In this document: piece by piece, positions 37,644 to 45,899 of the stretch | How positions within the stretch are numbered: the stretch's first letter is position 1 | Layout: each line of letters begins with the position of its first letter | Source of the DNA: Vibrio rhodolitus | Lineage (GTDB): Bacteria > Pseudomonadota > Gammaproteobacteria > Enterobacterales > Vibrionaceae | Length of the DNA stretch: 64,000 bases | Direction of reading: 5' to 3' | Assembly: GCF_003350325.1 (NCBI RefSeq) | Contig: NZ_QLYZ01000022.1 | Coordinates: 1-64,000 of the forward strand | Program-made: the position numbers and the translations under genes | The notes under the pieces: generated by a model | What the model was told of the DNA's origin: nothing | Seen by the model: the letters and a program-made list of their open reading frames with translations, nothing else | Databases searched by the model: none

Positions 37644-39074
37644 ATGTTTAAGAACCTTTTTGCTAACCTGCAAAAAGTCGGTAAAGCTCTGATGCTTCCA
37701 GTATCGGTGCTACCGGTTGCAGGTATCCTACTTGGTGTAGGTGCTGCTCACCTAAGTTTCATCCCAGAAATCGTTTCTAACCTAATGGAACAAGCAGGCG
37801 GCTCAGTATTCGGTCAAATGGCTCTGCTATTTGCTGTGGGTGTTGCGCTTGGTTTCACAAACAACGACGGTGTAGCAGGTCTTGCTGCTATCGTTGGTTA
37901 CGGCATCATGGTTGCTACGCTAAGTGTTATGGCTGGCATCATGGGCGTTGAGAAAATCGACACAGGTGTACTTGGTGGTATCCTTGTCGGTGGTGTGGCT
38001 GCTTGGGCATTCAACCGTTTCTTCAAGATCCAACTTCCAGAATACCTAGGCTTCTTTGCTGGTAAGCGTGCAGTGCCAATCATCACTGGTTTTGCTGCTA
38101 TCATCCTAGGTGTTGTTCTATCTATCGTATGGCCACCAATCGGCGGTGCAATCTCTGCATTCTCTGACTGGGCTGCACACCAAAACCCACAACTAGCGTT
38201 CGGTATCTACGGCGTAGTTGAGCGTTCTCTAATTCCATTCGGTCTACACCACGTATGGAACGTACCATTCTTCTTCGAAGCTGGTACTTGTGTGAACGCA
38301 GCAGGCGAAACTCAAAACGGCGTACTAACTTGTTACCTAGTAGCAGACGAAGCTTCTCGCGCAGCGGGCAACGGTTTCGGTCAGCTAGCTGGTGGTTACA
38401 TGTTCAAGATGTTTGGTCTACCAGCTGCAGCAATCGCTATTGCTCACTGTGCTAAACCAGAAAACCGCGCGAAAGTAATGGGTATCATGGCGTCAGCAGC
38501 TCTGACTTCATTCCTAACAGGTATTACTGAGCCAATCGAATTCTCATTCCTATTCGTTGCTCCAATCCTATACGGTATCCACGCTCTACTAGCTGGTTCT
38601 GCATACGTTGTTGCTAACACTCTAGGTTTTGTGCACGGTACTTCATTCTCACACGGTCTAATCGACTTCCTAGTTCTATCGGGTAACTCTCAGAAGATGG
38701 GTCTAATGGTAGCGGTTGGTCTAGTGTACGCTGTGATCTACTACGTAGTATTCCGCACAGTAATCACTGCTCTTGACCTTAAGACTCCTGGTCGTGAAGA
38801 CGAATCTGAAGATGCGGCAGCAGCAACTTCTGGCTCAGACATGGCTGGTGAACTAGTTGCAGCATTCGGCGGTAAAGAAAACATCACTGGTCTAGACGCA
38901 TGTATCACTCGTCTACGTGTAGCAGTTGCTGATACAGCAGCGGTTGACCAAGACCAGCTTAAGAAGCTAGGCGCTGCAGGTGTTGTAGTGGTAGCGGGTG
39001 GTGTTCAGGCTATCTTCGGTACTAAGTCTGACAACCTAAAAACAGATATGGATGAGTGGATTCGTAACCACTAA
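37644..39074 (+). CDS. ptsG: PTS glucose-specific IIBC component
   Basis: PtsG imports and phosphorylates glucose. The 476-residue protein has an EIIC membrane domain of about ten segments to residue ~385, including the motif GITEPIEFSFLFVAP. The EIIB domain follows, with the phosphorylated Cys in ITGLDACITRLRVAV. Codon use is strongly biased as in highly expressed genes. The start ATG at 37644 has CAGGAG about 8 bases upstream. ycfH-ptsG adjacency is shared with E. coli. Confidence 0.96.
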   Translation: MFKNLFANLQKVGKALMLPVSVLPVAGILLGVGAAHLSFIPEIVSNLMEQAGGSVFGQMALLFAVGVALGFTNNDGVAGLAAIVGYGIMVATLSVMAGIMGVEKIDTGVLGGILVGGVAAWAFNRFFKIQLPEYLGFFAGKRAVPIITGFAAIILGVVLSIVWPPIGGAISAFSDWAAHQNPQLAFGIYGVVERSLIPFGLHHVWNVPFFFEAGTCVNAAGETQNGVLTCYLVADEASRAAGNGFGQLAGGYMFKMFGLPAAAIAIAHCAKPENRAKVMGIMASAALTSFLTGITEPIEFSFLFVAPILYGIHALLAGSAYVVANTLGFVHGTSFSHGLIDFLVLSGNSQKMGLMVAVGLVYAVIYYVVFRTVITALDLKTPGREDESEDAAAATSGSDMAGELVAAFGGKENITGLDACITRLRVAVADTAAVDQDQLKKLGAAGVVVVAGGVQAIFGTKSDNLKTDMDEWIRNH

Positions 39075-39110
39075 TTCGTAAAAAGATTATACCTTCCCCT
39101 ATAGGTATAC

Positions 39111-39134
39111 AAAGGAGGCTTCGGCCTCCTTTTT
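39111..39134 (+). terminator. Terminator of ptsG
   Basis: A 9-bp stem (AAAGGAGGC / GCCTCCTTT) with a TTCG tetraloop is followed by TT and T-rich DNA, 36 bases after the ptsG stop. Confidence 0.9.
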
Positions 39135-39310
39135 CATTGGCTGCATTTCAACGCTCTCAACTCACGTCTCGTTCGTTGCATATTGTAAGATCAAACTAAC
39201 ACGACTCCTTTCTCTATCTTAGCCGCCACTTAACGTTGCTCTGACTTGCTCGACTTCTCATCCTTCAAAATAGACGGCAATGAGATAGCAATTTCCAAAA
39301 GGGTGATGGG

Positions 39311-39730
39311 ATGACCGCAACAAACAAAAAATTGGCTTTAGGTAGTCTGCTTTTCGCCGCTGCTTTTATGGCACATGCCAACAGTGATAAACCGACTGAC
39401 TTAGCGGTAGGTCTGGCTGTTGACCAACAGCTCAGCGTCGTTGTTGAGCTTGATGAGCAGTATCGTTTTATTATCGGTAATCAAGGCGCTGCTTTTGACT
39501 ATATAGCCAAGACGGGAAAGTTTGATACCCAAGAGCCTGTCGAGTGGTATGTCGGTTTAGGAGCATGGGGCGAGTGGGACGATGGTTTTGGCGCGCGTGT
39601 ACCTTTAGGAATTAACTACCAAGTGAGTGATGGTTGGCAGGTGTATGGCCAAGTTCAGCCTGAACTTGATATGCACAAAGGCTGGGAGCTTGGCATCGGT
39701 GCCGCATTAGGTGCGAAATACCATTTTTGA
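39311..39730 (+). CDS. Small exported protein, probably an outer-membrane beta-barrel type
   Basis: The 139-residue precursor has a signal peptide (LALGSLLFAAAFMAHA, cleaved near ANS). The mature part has alternating hydrophobic/polar strands rich in Gly, Trp and Tyr (WYVGLGAWGEWDDGFGARVPLGINYQVSDGWQVYGQVQPEL) and ends in Phe, the usual last residue of outer-membrane barrels. About six strands could be drawn, fewer than a standard porin-like barrel. Family not recognised; other species may have a related hypothetical. It lies alone between ptsG and the NSS gene. Confidence 0.7.
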   Translation: MTATNKKLALGSLLFAAAFMAHANSDKPTDLAVGLAVDQQLSVVVELDEQYRFIIGNQGAAFDYIAKTGKFDTQEPVEWYVGLGAWGEWDDGFGARVPLGINYQVSDGWQVYGQVQPELDMHKGWELGIGAALGAKYHF

Positions 39731-39757
39731 ATTCAGTTTTGTTTGTTACCTAAGAAT

Positions 39758-39785
39758 AAAAATGCCGGCATATGCCGGCATTTTT
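39758..39785. terminator. Bidirectional terminator
   Basis: A 13-bp perfect palindrome (AAAAATGCCGGCA / TGCCGGCATTTTT) with a 2-base loop serves the small exported protein (plus) and metS (minus). Confidence 0.9.
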
Positions 39786-39803
39786 ATTTCTCTAGGGAGC
39801 GAA

Positions 39804-39899
39804 TTACTGTTTGTTCATCGCTCGTTTGATACAGATTGCTGCGCCACCCCAAGTGATACCCAGACCAATGATCATCATAATAATTGCACCAGTTGTCAT
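39804..39899 (-). CDS. metS: MetS-type small subunit of an NSS amino-acid transporter
   Basis: This 31-codon gene has the translation MTTGAIIMMIIGLGITWGGA then AICIKRAMNKQ, a single hydrophobic helix with a basic tail. Such peptides are annotated as methionine/alanine import NSS transporter small subunits and always follow the large subunit, as here. AGGAGG (at the end of the large-subunit gene) lies about 7 bases before the ATG, and only 2 bases separate the two genes. Confidence 0.85.
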   Translation of the reverse strand: MTTGAIIMMIIGLGITWGGAAICIKRAMNKQ

Positions 39900-39901
39900 G
39901 T

Positions 39902-41371
39902 TTATGCCTCCTGAGGTTTGCGTGATGTGCCGTTGATAAGTAAGCCGAACACAAACAGTGCCCCAATAACTACCCAACCAAGAGTTAGGTCGTAACCGCC
40001 ATAGCCTTCAGTCAACAGCGCCTGAATTTTTGTCGCTAAGATGATTGCAAGCATAACTGGAGTTACGAAGCGCATACATACATCAAACCATTGACCGATA
40101 GTGAAATCAGAAGTCGCGTTAACGTATTCACGTACACTTGGTACCTTGTTTAGCATCCACGCCATCAGAACAACTTCAACCAGAGCACCGACCATGATGC
40201 CGACATTGTTAGCAAAGTGGTCAACGAGGTCGAGCAGTAACAAACCGCCGTTGGTTGCAAACGCCATTGAGACGACAACACCGATACCCACTACCACATT
40301 AGCGGCTTTCTTACGGCTCCATTTTAGCTTGTCGATGATTGCTGAGGTCACTGCTTCCATAATCGAGATATGTGAGCTTAAACCGGCAACAACAAGCGCT
40401 AAGAAGAATAGTGGACCTAAGATGTAAGGTACTGGTAGCAAGTTGATTGCGGCTGGTAGCGTAACAAAAGCTAAACCAACGCCGGCGGAAACCACTTCTG
40501 TTAGCGGCTTGCCTTGCTCTTGAGCCATATAACCCAATACAGAGAAGATCATGATACCGGCTAGAATAGAGAAACCACAGTTGATCAATACCGTCATGAA
40601 GGCGTTATTGGTGATGTCTGACTTTTCAGGCAGGTAGCTTGAATAAGCCAGCATGATGGCAAAACCGATACTTAGCGTAAAGAAGATCTGACCATAAGCA
40701 GCGGCCCACACCTTCACATCCCAGATTTTGCTAAAGTCAGGCTCAAACATGTAGTTGACGCCATCTAATGCACCAGGAAGGAAAATCATACGACCGATCA
40801 GTAGCAAGACCATGATAAACAAAATTGGCATCATTATTTTAGATGCACGTTCAATACCCGCTCTTACACCACTTACTATCGCAGCATAGGTAATTGCCCA
40901 AGCAATTAACATGGCTACTGCGATTTTCCACTGGATGCTACCTAGTGCGGTCGGTGAATTGTCACCACCGAGTTGAAGGTACTCACCAAAGAAAAATGCG
41001 TTAGTGTCGCTTCCCCAGCTTTGGGTGAACGACATCCCAAAGTAAGAAATTGCCCAACCGATAACCGCAACGTAGTAGACGCCAATCACCGCTGCTACAC
41101 CAACTTGGAACCAACCCAACCATTCAAATTTGTCATGAATCTTGGATAAGGTTTTTGGTGCACTGCCACGATATTTTTGCCCCATACTGAATTCCAAAAT
41201 CATAAATGGAATACCAGCAGTCAGCATGGCAAATAGGTAAGGAATGAAGAAGGCACCGCCGCCATTCTCATAGGCCATATATGGGAAACGCCAGATGTTA
41301 CCCAATCCGATAGCAGATCCTACTGCGGCTAGAATAAATCCAGCACGGGATCCCCATTGTTCTCGCTTCAT
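39902..41371 (-). CDS. Sodium-dependent NSS-family amino-acid transporter (MetP-like)
   Basis: The 489-residue protein has about 12 membrane segments and the LeuT/NSS sodium-site pattern at the start: GSRAGFILAAVGSAIGLGNIWRFPYMAYENGGGAFFIPYLF. Other family signatures are seen (ILEFSMGQKYRG, and SLGFAIMLAYSSYLPEKSD-type segments). The adjacent MetS peptide points to the methionine/alanine transporter subgroup; the substrate is inferred. A likely CRP site lies about 80 bases upstream. Confidence 0.92.
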   Translation of the reverse strand: MKREQWGSRAGFILAAVGSAIGLGNIWRFPYMAYENGGGAFFIPYLFAMLTAGIPFMILEFSMGQKYRGSAPKTLSKIHDKFEWLGWFQVGVAAVIGVYYVAVIGWAISYFGMSFTQSWGSDTNAFFFGEYLQLGGDNSPTALGSIQWKIAVAMLIAWAITYAAIVSGVRAGIERASKIMMPILFIMVLLLIGRMIFLPGALDGVNYMFEPDFSKIWDVKVWAAAYGQIFFTLSIGFAIMLAYSSYLPEKSDITNNAFMTVLINCGFSILAGIMIFSVLGYMAQEQGKPLTEVVSAGVGLAFVTLPAAINLLPVPYILGPLFFLALVVAGLSSHISIMEAVTSAIIDKLKWSRKKAANVVVGIGVVVSMAFATNGGLLLLDLVDHFANNVGIMVGALVEVVLMAWMLNKVPSVREYVNATSDFTIGQWFDVCMRFVTPVMLAIILATKIQALLTEGYGGYDLTLGWVVIGALFVFGLLINGTSRKPQEA

Positions 41372-42062
41372 AGTTGACTCCTGTATACAACTCCCTGAGA
41401 TATGAAGCTTTTCTTAGGCTAAATTGCCTAATTCCGGATTGAGACAAATCATGTGCTGAAAATCACACAATTACCCTTGCTCTATCATCCGTGAACTAGC
41501 AAAAGTTTAAATTAAAATTTTGTTAGCCTGTAGAAAACTCAGAATATTGTTCTTTATTTTACGATGTGTGTTTGCGCATTCTGAAACTATCAGCTACGCG
41601 TGGGGTAAAGACTAACGATTTAATTCGGTTATGGCAATAGATTGTAACTGTTAATAAATAGTATTCTTATGGTGAATAAATTGCTTATCGAACATTTGTT
41701 GAGTGTTTTGTGGTGATTGCTTGGGCTTGTTTTGAGATATTTGTTATGAATATTTGGTATTGTCGAAATAATAAACTATTTCATTCTCTAGTGTGTCTGA
41801 CTGATTTTTGAGCGTCAATCTCGCTTTTTTACTAGATAGGCACGCTTTCGGGATAGATTCAAAAATGCTTGCTAGCTTAACTAAGTAGCTTGGATGAAGG
41901 TCAGAGTAAAATGCTTAATTTTACTTTACCTATACGCATATCCTTTCATTTAAACTAATCTAATTGTGATACCAACGTCATATTTGGATACAAAAAAAGC
42001 GCATAAATTGAATGGTTTCTGTTCGAGTGTTATTTTTTTGTTAAGCGTATATGGAGGTGCTT
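41372..42062. promoter_or_regulatory. Divergent intergenic region with candidate CRP site
   Basis: No gene or RNA was found in these 690 AT-rich bases. A CRP-like TGTGC-N6-TCACA occurs at 41452-41467, about 80 bases before the transporter start. A small TTAGGC / GCCTAA hairpin lies at 41413-41430. A glycine-riboswitch signature was looked for and not seen. The right end carries the ribosome site for the 30-residue membrane protein. Confidence 0.5.
41452..41467. promoter_or_regulatory. Candidate CRP binding site upstream of the NSS transporter
   Basis: TGTGCTGAAAATCACA matches the CRP consensus TGTGA-N6-TCACA at 9 of 10 half-site positions with the correct spacing. Confidence 0.6.
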
Positions 42063-42155
42063 ATGGAACTAAATCTAAAGTATGCTTTGATCATCACTGC
42101 GACGATTTTCGCTGTACTGATTGGCTTCGGCGTAGTCGCTATCGCGACGGCTTAA
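42063..42155 (+). CDS. ynhF: YnhF-family single-pass membrane microprotein
   Basis: This 30-residue protein (MELNLKYALIITATIFAVLI, then GFGVVAIATA) is one transmembrane helix. It resembles E. coli YnhF (about 29 residues) in size, single helix and an [DN]LK[FY] start. A strong ribosome site, GGAGGTG, lies about 5 bases before the ATG. It ends 9 bases before the patatin-like gene, so they may be co-transcribed. Function is unknown in any species. Confidence 0.7.
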   Translation: MELNLKYALIITATIFAVLIGFGVVAIATA

Positions 42156-42164
42156 CAGGTATTC

Positions 42165-43325
42165 ATGATGAATAACAGCGGTGTGGTTACCAACACTGCT
42201 CATTCGGTCGATATAGATCGATTAACCAAATACACCAGTGGCGTGAATGCGCTAGTCGCCCAAGGAGGCGGGCAACGAGGCATTTTTACTGCTGGTGTTT
42301 TGGATGCGTTTCTCCTTTCTGATTTTGACCCTTTCCACCGTTTTTATGGCACTTCAGCGGGTGCACTCAACCTGGCGGCATTCCTTTGTCGACAGAAGGG
42401 GATAGGTCGCTCATTTATTCTTGACCTCACTACCTCTTCGGAGTTTTTTCATTTGTTTAGCTACATCCGTAGTAAGCAGTACCTTGGTCTGGATTGGGCG
42501 TTAGACAAGATATGTGATTATCCCTATCGGCTTGATGTTGATATGGGTAGGCGCGTGCTTGGCAATAATCGCCAAGCATTTGCTGCGGTAACAGAGTCCA
42601 GTCAACTAATCGACCGATATCTACCTATGCTTGGTCCTGATTGGCAGAAAGTGCTGATTGCAAGCTGTGCTATTCCTCGTCTGTATGAGAAAGAGGTTGA
42701 GTTTAGCCATGGGCGTTACATTGATGGTGGTGTATCTGCTTCAATTCCCGTTCAAGAGGCTTGGCGTCAAGGGGCACGTTGCATTGTAGTGATCCGCACC
42801 GAAGGTGATGAAACACCAAACTCTGAGCCTTTGGTGACGCAAAAGTCGCAGGTGGAATGGTATCGTGATTCGTTAAACTTGGTGCAAGAGCATTGGCAGC
42901 AAAAGCTTGGGCAGTGGAAGAGCGATTGGAATACGTTTTTCAGTGAACGTATTCAGCGTTCCAAGCAAGATAAACAGGCTAAAATGCTCGCCTCACTAAA
43001 TGGTGGTCGTTGGTTGTTTGGCGCTGATGATATCTATCGTTTAAGCCATTTAATCGGAGACAATGTTGATTCTAGTTTGATGGATATGCTGATGGTGCAC
43101 TATCAAACTTATTCACTGACCCGGGATTTCCTTCATTCCCCTCCTGACGACTGCTATATCGTGCAGATCAAACCGGATCAGCCTTTACTCTCGAGCTCTT
43201 TGATGAGCGATAGAGAGGAATTATTGCATGACTACCAACTCGGTTTAGATGCGGGTCTACGTTGTGTTGAAATGTTTGATCAGTGTAATTTAACCCAAGT
43301 TCCTCTTGTTTCTAATTTCAAATAG
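42165..43325 (+). CDS. Patatin-like phospholipase family protein (YjjU-like)
   Basis: The 386-residue protein carries the patatin catalytic elements: an oxyanion loop in VAQGGGQRGIFTAGVLDAF, the nucleophile Ser in YGTSAGALNLAAF (GxSxG) and the Asp in YIDGGVSASIPV. This order and spacing match the bacterial patatin/YjjU group, which hydrolyses lipid esters in the cytosol. No signal peptide is present. ATGs at 42165 and 42168 are both possible. It follows the tiny YnhF-like gene. Confidence 0.9.
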   Translation: MMNNSGVVTNTAHSVDIDRLTKYTSGVNALVAQGGGQRGIFTAGVLDAFLLSDFDPFHRFYGTSAGALNLAAFLCRQKGIGRSFILDLTTSSEFFHLFSYIRSKQYLGLDWALDKICDYPYRLDVDMGRRVLGNNRQAFAAVTESSQLIDRYLPMLGPDWQKVLIASCAIPRLYEKEVEFSHGRYIDGGVSASIPVQEAWRQGARCIVVIRTEGDETPNSEPLVTQKSQVEWYRDSLNLVQEHWQQKLGQWKSDWNTFFSERIQRSKQDKQAKMLASLNGGRWLFGADDIYRLSHLIGDNVDSSLMDMLMVHYQTYSLTRDFLHSPPDDCYIVQIKPDQPLLSSSLMSDREELLHDYQLGLDAGLRCVEMFDQCNLTQVPLVSNFK

Positions 43326-43488
43326 GCACCGATCGAGTGCAAGTTTCCTGATGAATTATTGATTAATAACCATTCAAATGTGTGCGTCAAGTCTAAAAAA
43401 CCTATTTTTTCGATCCGCAAAATAACGTGAGAGCGGCGTAAATTATTGCTGCGCTATATGACAGGGAACACAAACAATTAGTCTTATA

Positions 43489-43504
43489 CGTGACGCTTGT
43501 CACG
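43489..43504. promoter_or_regulatory. Candidate CRP site upstream of mlc
   Basis: CGTGACGCTTGTCACG is a perfect palindrome and equals CGTGA-N6-TCACG, one base per half from the CRP consensus TGTGA-N6-TCACA. It lies about 80 bases before the mlc start. E. coli mlc is also CRP-controlled. Confidence 0.6.
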
Positions 43505-43581
43505 GCGATCTACCAAGGCGCTTCACAATTACTTCGCAAAGTAAAAAAATTAATTAGTTATTGATTCTCGGAGTTTCTTTT

Positions 43582-44799
43582 ATGTACATGGCTCAACCTG
43601 GCCATATTGATCACATCAAGCAGGTCAATGCTGGCCGTGTATATAAACTCATTGATCAAAAAGGTCCAATTTCTCGCATCGATTTATCGAAAGAGAGCGA
43701 GCTTGCTCCTGCAAGTATCACTAAAATTACTCGAGAATTGATCGAAGCACACTTGGTGCATGAAACGACCGTTCAGGAGGCAACCAGTCGTGGTCGCCCT
43801 GCGGTTGGTTTGCAAGTAAATAACGAGGGTTGGCAGTTTCTCTCTATGCGTCTTGGTCGTGGGTATCTGACCATCGCTCTGCACGAGCTTGGCGGCGATG
43901 TACTGATTGATACTAAAATCGATATTCACGAGATCGATCAAGAAGATGTACTTGCACGTTTACTGCACGAAATCGAAGAGTTCTTCCAGACCTATTCAGA
44001 TCAGCTAGATCGTGTGACCAGTATCGCGATTACTCTGCCGGGTCTGGTCAATTCAGAGCAAGGGATAGTGCTGCAAATGCCGCACTACAATGTCGAAAAC
44101 CTTGCCCTCGGTCCTGAGATCTACAAAGCGACTGGTCTTCCTGTTTTTATTGCCAACGACACGCGAGCGTGGGCTTTGGCTGAAAAGCTATTTGGTCACT
44201 CACAGGAAAACAACAACTCAGTACTGATTTCGATTCACCACGGCTTGGGTGCCGGCATCATTCTTGATGGTCGCGTGCTGCAAGGGCGTCATGGCAACAT
44301 CGGTGAATTAGGTCATATTCAAATTGATCCTAATGGTAAGCTTTGCCATTGCGGTAACCGAGGTTGCTTGGAAACTGTCGCCAGCTCTCAGGCGATTCGT
44401 TCAGAGGTGCAAGAGCGCATCGCGAAAGGCGAAGAATCTACGCTAGCTGCGATTGATGATGTTTCCGTGGAAGATATTTGTGAAGCCGCCGTTAATGGTG
44501 ACCCACTGGCGGTTGATGTAATTGAAAAGCTCGGTGCTTATCTGGGAGCAGCCGCAGCGCTGGTGATTAACTTATTTAACCCTGAAAAAGTACTGATCGG
44601 CGGGGCGATTAACCAAGCGAAAGATATTCTCTACCCAGCTATCCATAAGTGTATCCGTGAGCAAAGCTTGCCCGTTTACCATCAAGATTTGGAACTAGTT
44701 GAGTCACGCTTCTATAAACAAGCAACTATGACTGGTGCTGCTCTCGTAAAACAGGCACTATATGATGGCTTATTGCTTATGAAAGTGATAGAAGGGTAA
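43582..44799 (+). CDS. mlc: ROK-family transcriptional repressor Mlc
   Basis: Mlc represses ptsG and other sugar genes until transporting EIICB sequesters it at the membrane. The 405-residue protein (E. coli 406) has an N-terminal winged helix (GHIDHIKQVNAGRVYKLIDQKGPISRIDLSKESELAPASITKITRELI) close to E. coli Mlc, then the ROK domain with the zinc cysteines in CHCGNRGCLE. The ATG at 43582 has CGGAG 8 bases upstream; a TTG at 43561 is unlikely. ptsG, its expected target, is about 4.5 kb upstream. NagC is the main alternative but the N-terminal match favours Mlc. Confidence 0.9.
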   Translation: MYMAQPGHIDHIKQVNAGRVYKLIDQKGPISRIDLSKESELAPASITKITRELIEAHLVHETTVQEATSRGRPAVGLQVNNEGWQFLSMRLGRGYLTIALHELGGDVLIDTKIDIHEIDQEDVLARLLHEIEEFFQTYSDQLDRVTSIAITLPGLVNSEQGIVLQMPHYNVENLALGPEIYKATGLPVFIANDTRAWALAEKLFGHSQENNNSVLISIHHGLGAGIILDGRVLQGRHGNIGELGHIQIDPNGKLCHCGNRGCLETVASSQAIRSEVQERIAKGEESTLAAIDDVSVEDICEAAVNGDPLAVDVIEKLGAYLGAAAALVINLFNPEKVLIGGAINQAKDILYPAIHKCIREQSLPVYHQDLELVESRFYKQATMTGAALVKQALYDGLLLMKVIEG

Positions 44800-44897
44800 T
44801 GAATTTATCTCGTTGATCTGTCTGGCTATCTACTGACGGCTCATCAACGAGCAGTTCAAGCATAATGTAATCCAGATAATTGCTGCAGAGATTCGAT

Positions 44898-45848
44898 ATG
44901 ACCGGAGTATTAAACACCGTCGACCAACGTACCAAGCTGGTAGGTGAAAACCGTTTGGAGCTATTGCTATTTAGTTTAAATAGCCGCCAAATGTTCGCCA
45001 TCAACGTGTTTAAAGTACGTGAAGTAATTAAAGTACCGCCTCTAACTAAAATGCCGGGTGCGCATTACAATATTACTGGTGTTGCCTCGTTGCGTGGTGT
45101 GTCGGTTCCAATCATCGATTTACGTGCAGCAATTGGCTTTCCGCCATCTCGTTTAGAGAATCAAGAAGAAAACCTCATCATTACCGAGTACAACCGTACG
45201 GTGCAAGGTTTCTTGGTTGGTCAGGTGCGCAATATCGTCAATACTACTTGGAGCGATATTCAGCCGCCACCGAAAACGGCGGGACGTTCTAACTATCTAA
45301 CCGCTATTACCCGCATCAAAGATAATGAAGGTGAGCAAATCATCGAAATCATTGATGTGGAAAAAGTGTTGGCTGAGATCATCGATTACGATGTGTCGAT
45401 TTCTGAAGGTGTGCTCGATGAGCAGCTAGCAGGGCAAATGATTGGTCGTAATGTATTGATTGTTGATGATTCATCTACTGCTCGCGCGCAGGTGAAAGGT
45501 ACCCTGTCTCAACTAGGTTTAAACATCATTGAATGTTGTGACGGTTTGCAAGCGCTGCGTTTACTGCAATCTTGGAGTGACGAAGGCAAAAATGTTGCCG
45601 AAGAGCTGCTATTGATGATCACCGATGCAGAAATGCCAGAAATGGACGGTTACAAGCTAACACATGAAGTTCGCATGGACCCGCGCATGAAAGATCTGCA
45701 CGTGGTGCTCAATACCTCATTGAGTGGTAGCTTTAACGATGCGATGGTAAAAAAGGTTGGTTGTGACCGCTTTATCTCTAAATTCCAACCGGATCTGTTG
45801 GTTGGTGTTACGCAAGACCGTTTAAAAACGGTGTTAGGCTTGGATTAA
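44898..45848 (+). CDS. cheV: Chemotaxis coupling protein CheV
   Basis: CheV fuses a CheW coupling domain to a response-regulator receiver and so adapts the chemoreceptor-CheA array. The 316-residue protein has the CheW part from residue ~20 (FSLNSRQMFAINVFKVREVIKVPPLTKMPG, then GVASLRGVSVPIIDLR), and the receiver part after residue ~180 (NVLIVDDSSTARAQVKGTL, phosphoacceptor Asp in MITDAEMPEMDGYKL and the Lys in SKFQPD). The ATG at 44898 was chosen over an upstream CTG-type frame. A terminator follows. Confidence 0.92.
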   Translation: MTGVLNTVDQRTKLVGENRLELLLFSLNSRQMFAINVFKVREVIKVPPLTKMPGAHYNITGVASLRGVSVPIIDLRAAIGFPPSRLENQEENLIITEYNRTVQGFLVGQVRNIVNTTWSDIQPPPKTAGRSNYLTAITRIKDNEGEQIIEIIDVEKVLAEIIDYDVSISEGVLDEQLAGQMIGRNVLIVDDSSTARAQVKGTLSQLGLNIIECCDGLQALRLLQSWSDEGKNVAEELLLMITDAEMPEMDGYKLTHEVRMDPRMKDLHVVLNTSLSGSFNDAMVKKVGCDRFISKFQPDLLVGVTQDRLKTVLGLD

Positions 45849-45867
45849 GCCAAGAGCATGCACAGAA

Positions 45868-45889
45868 GGGAGCTAAGGCTCCCTTTTTT
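45868..45889 (+). terminator. Terminator of cheV
   Basis: A 6-bp stem (GGGAGC / GCTCCC) with loop TAAG, extended by flanking A-T pairs, is followed by T6. It also separates cheV from the converging dnaE2. Confidence 0.82.
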
Positions 45890-45899
45890 GATCGCCTGT

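Noticed and set aside
41372..42062. Possible glycine riboswitch upstream of the NSS transporter
   Set aside because: Vibrios have one before a sodium/amino-acid symporter, but the conserved aptamer motifs were not found on either strand.
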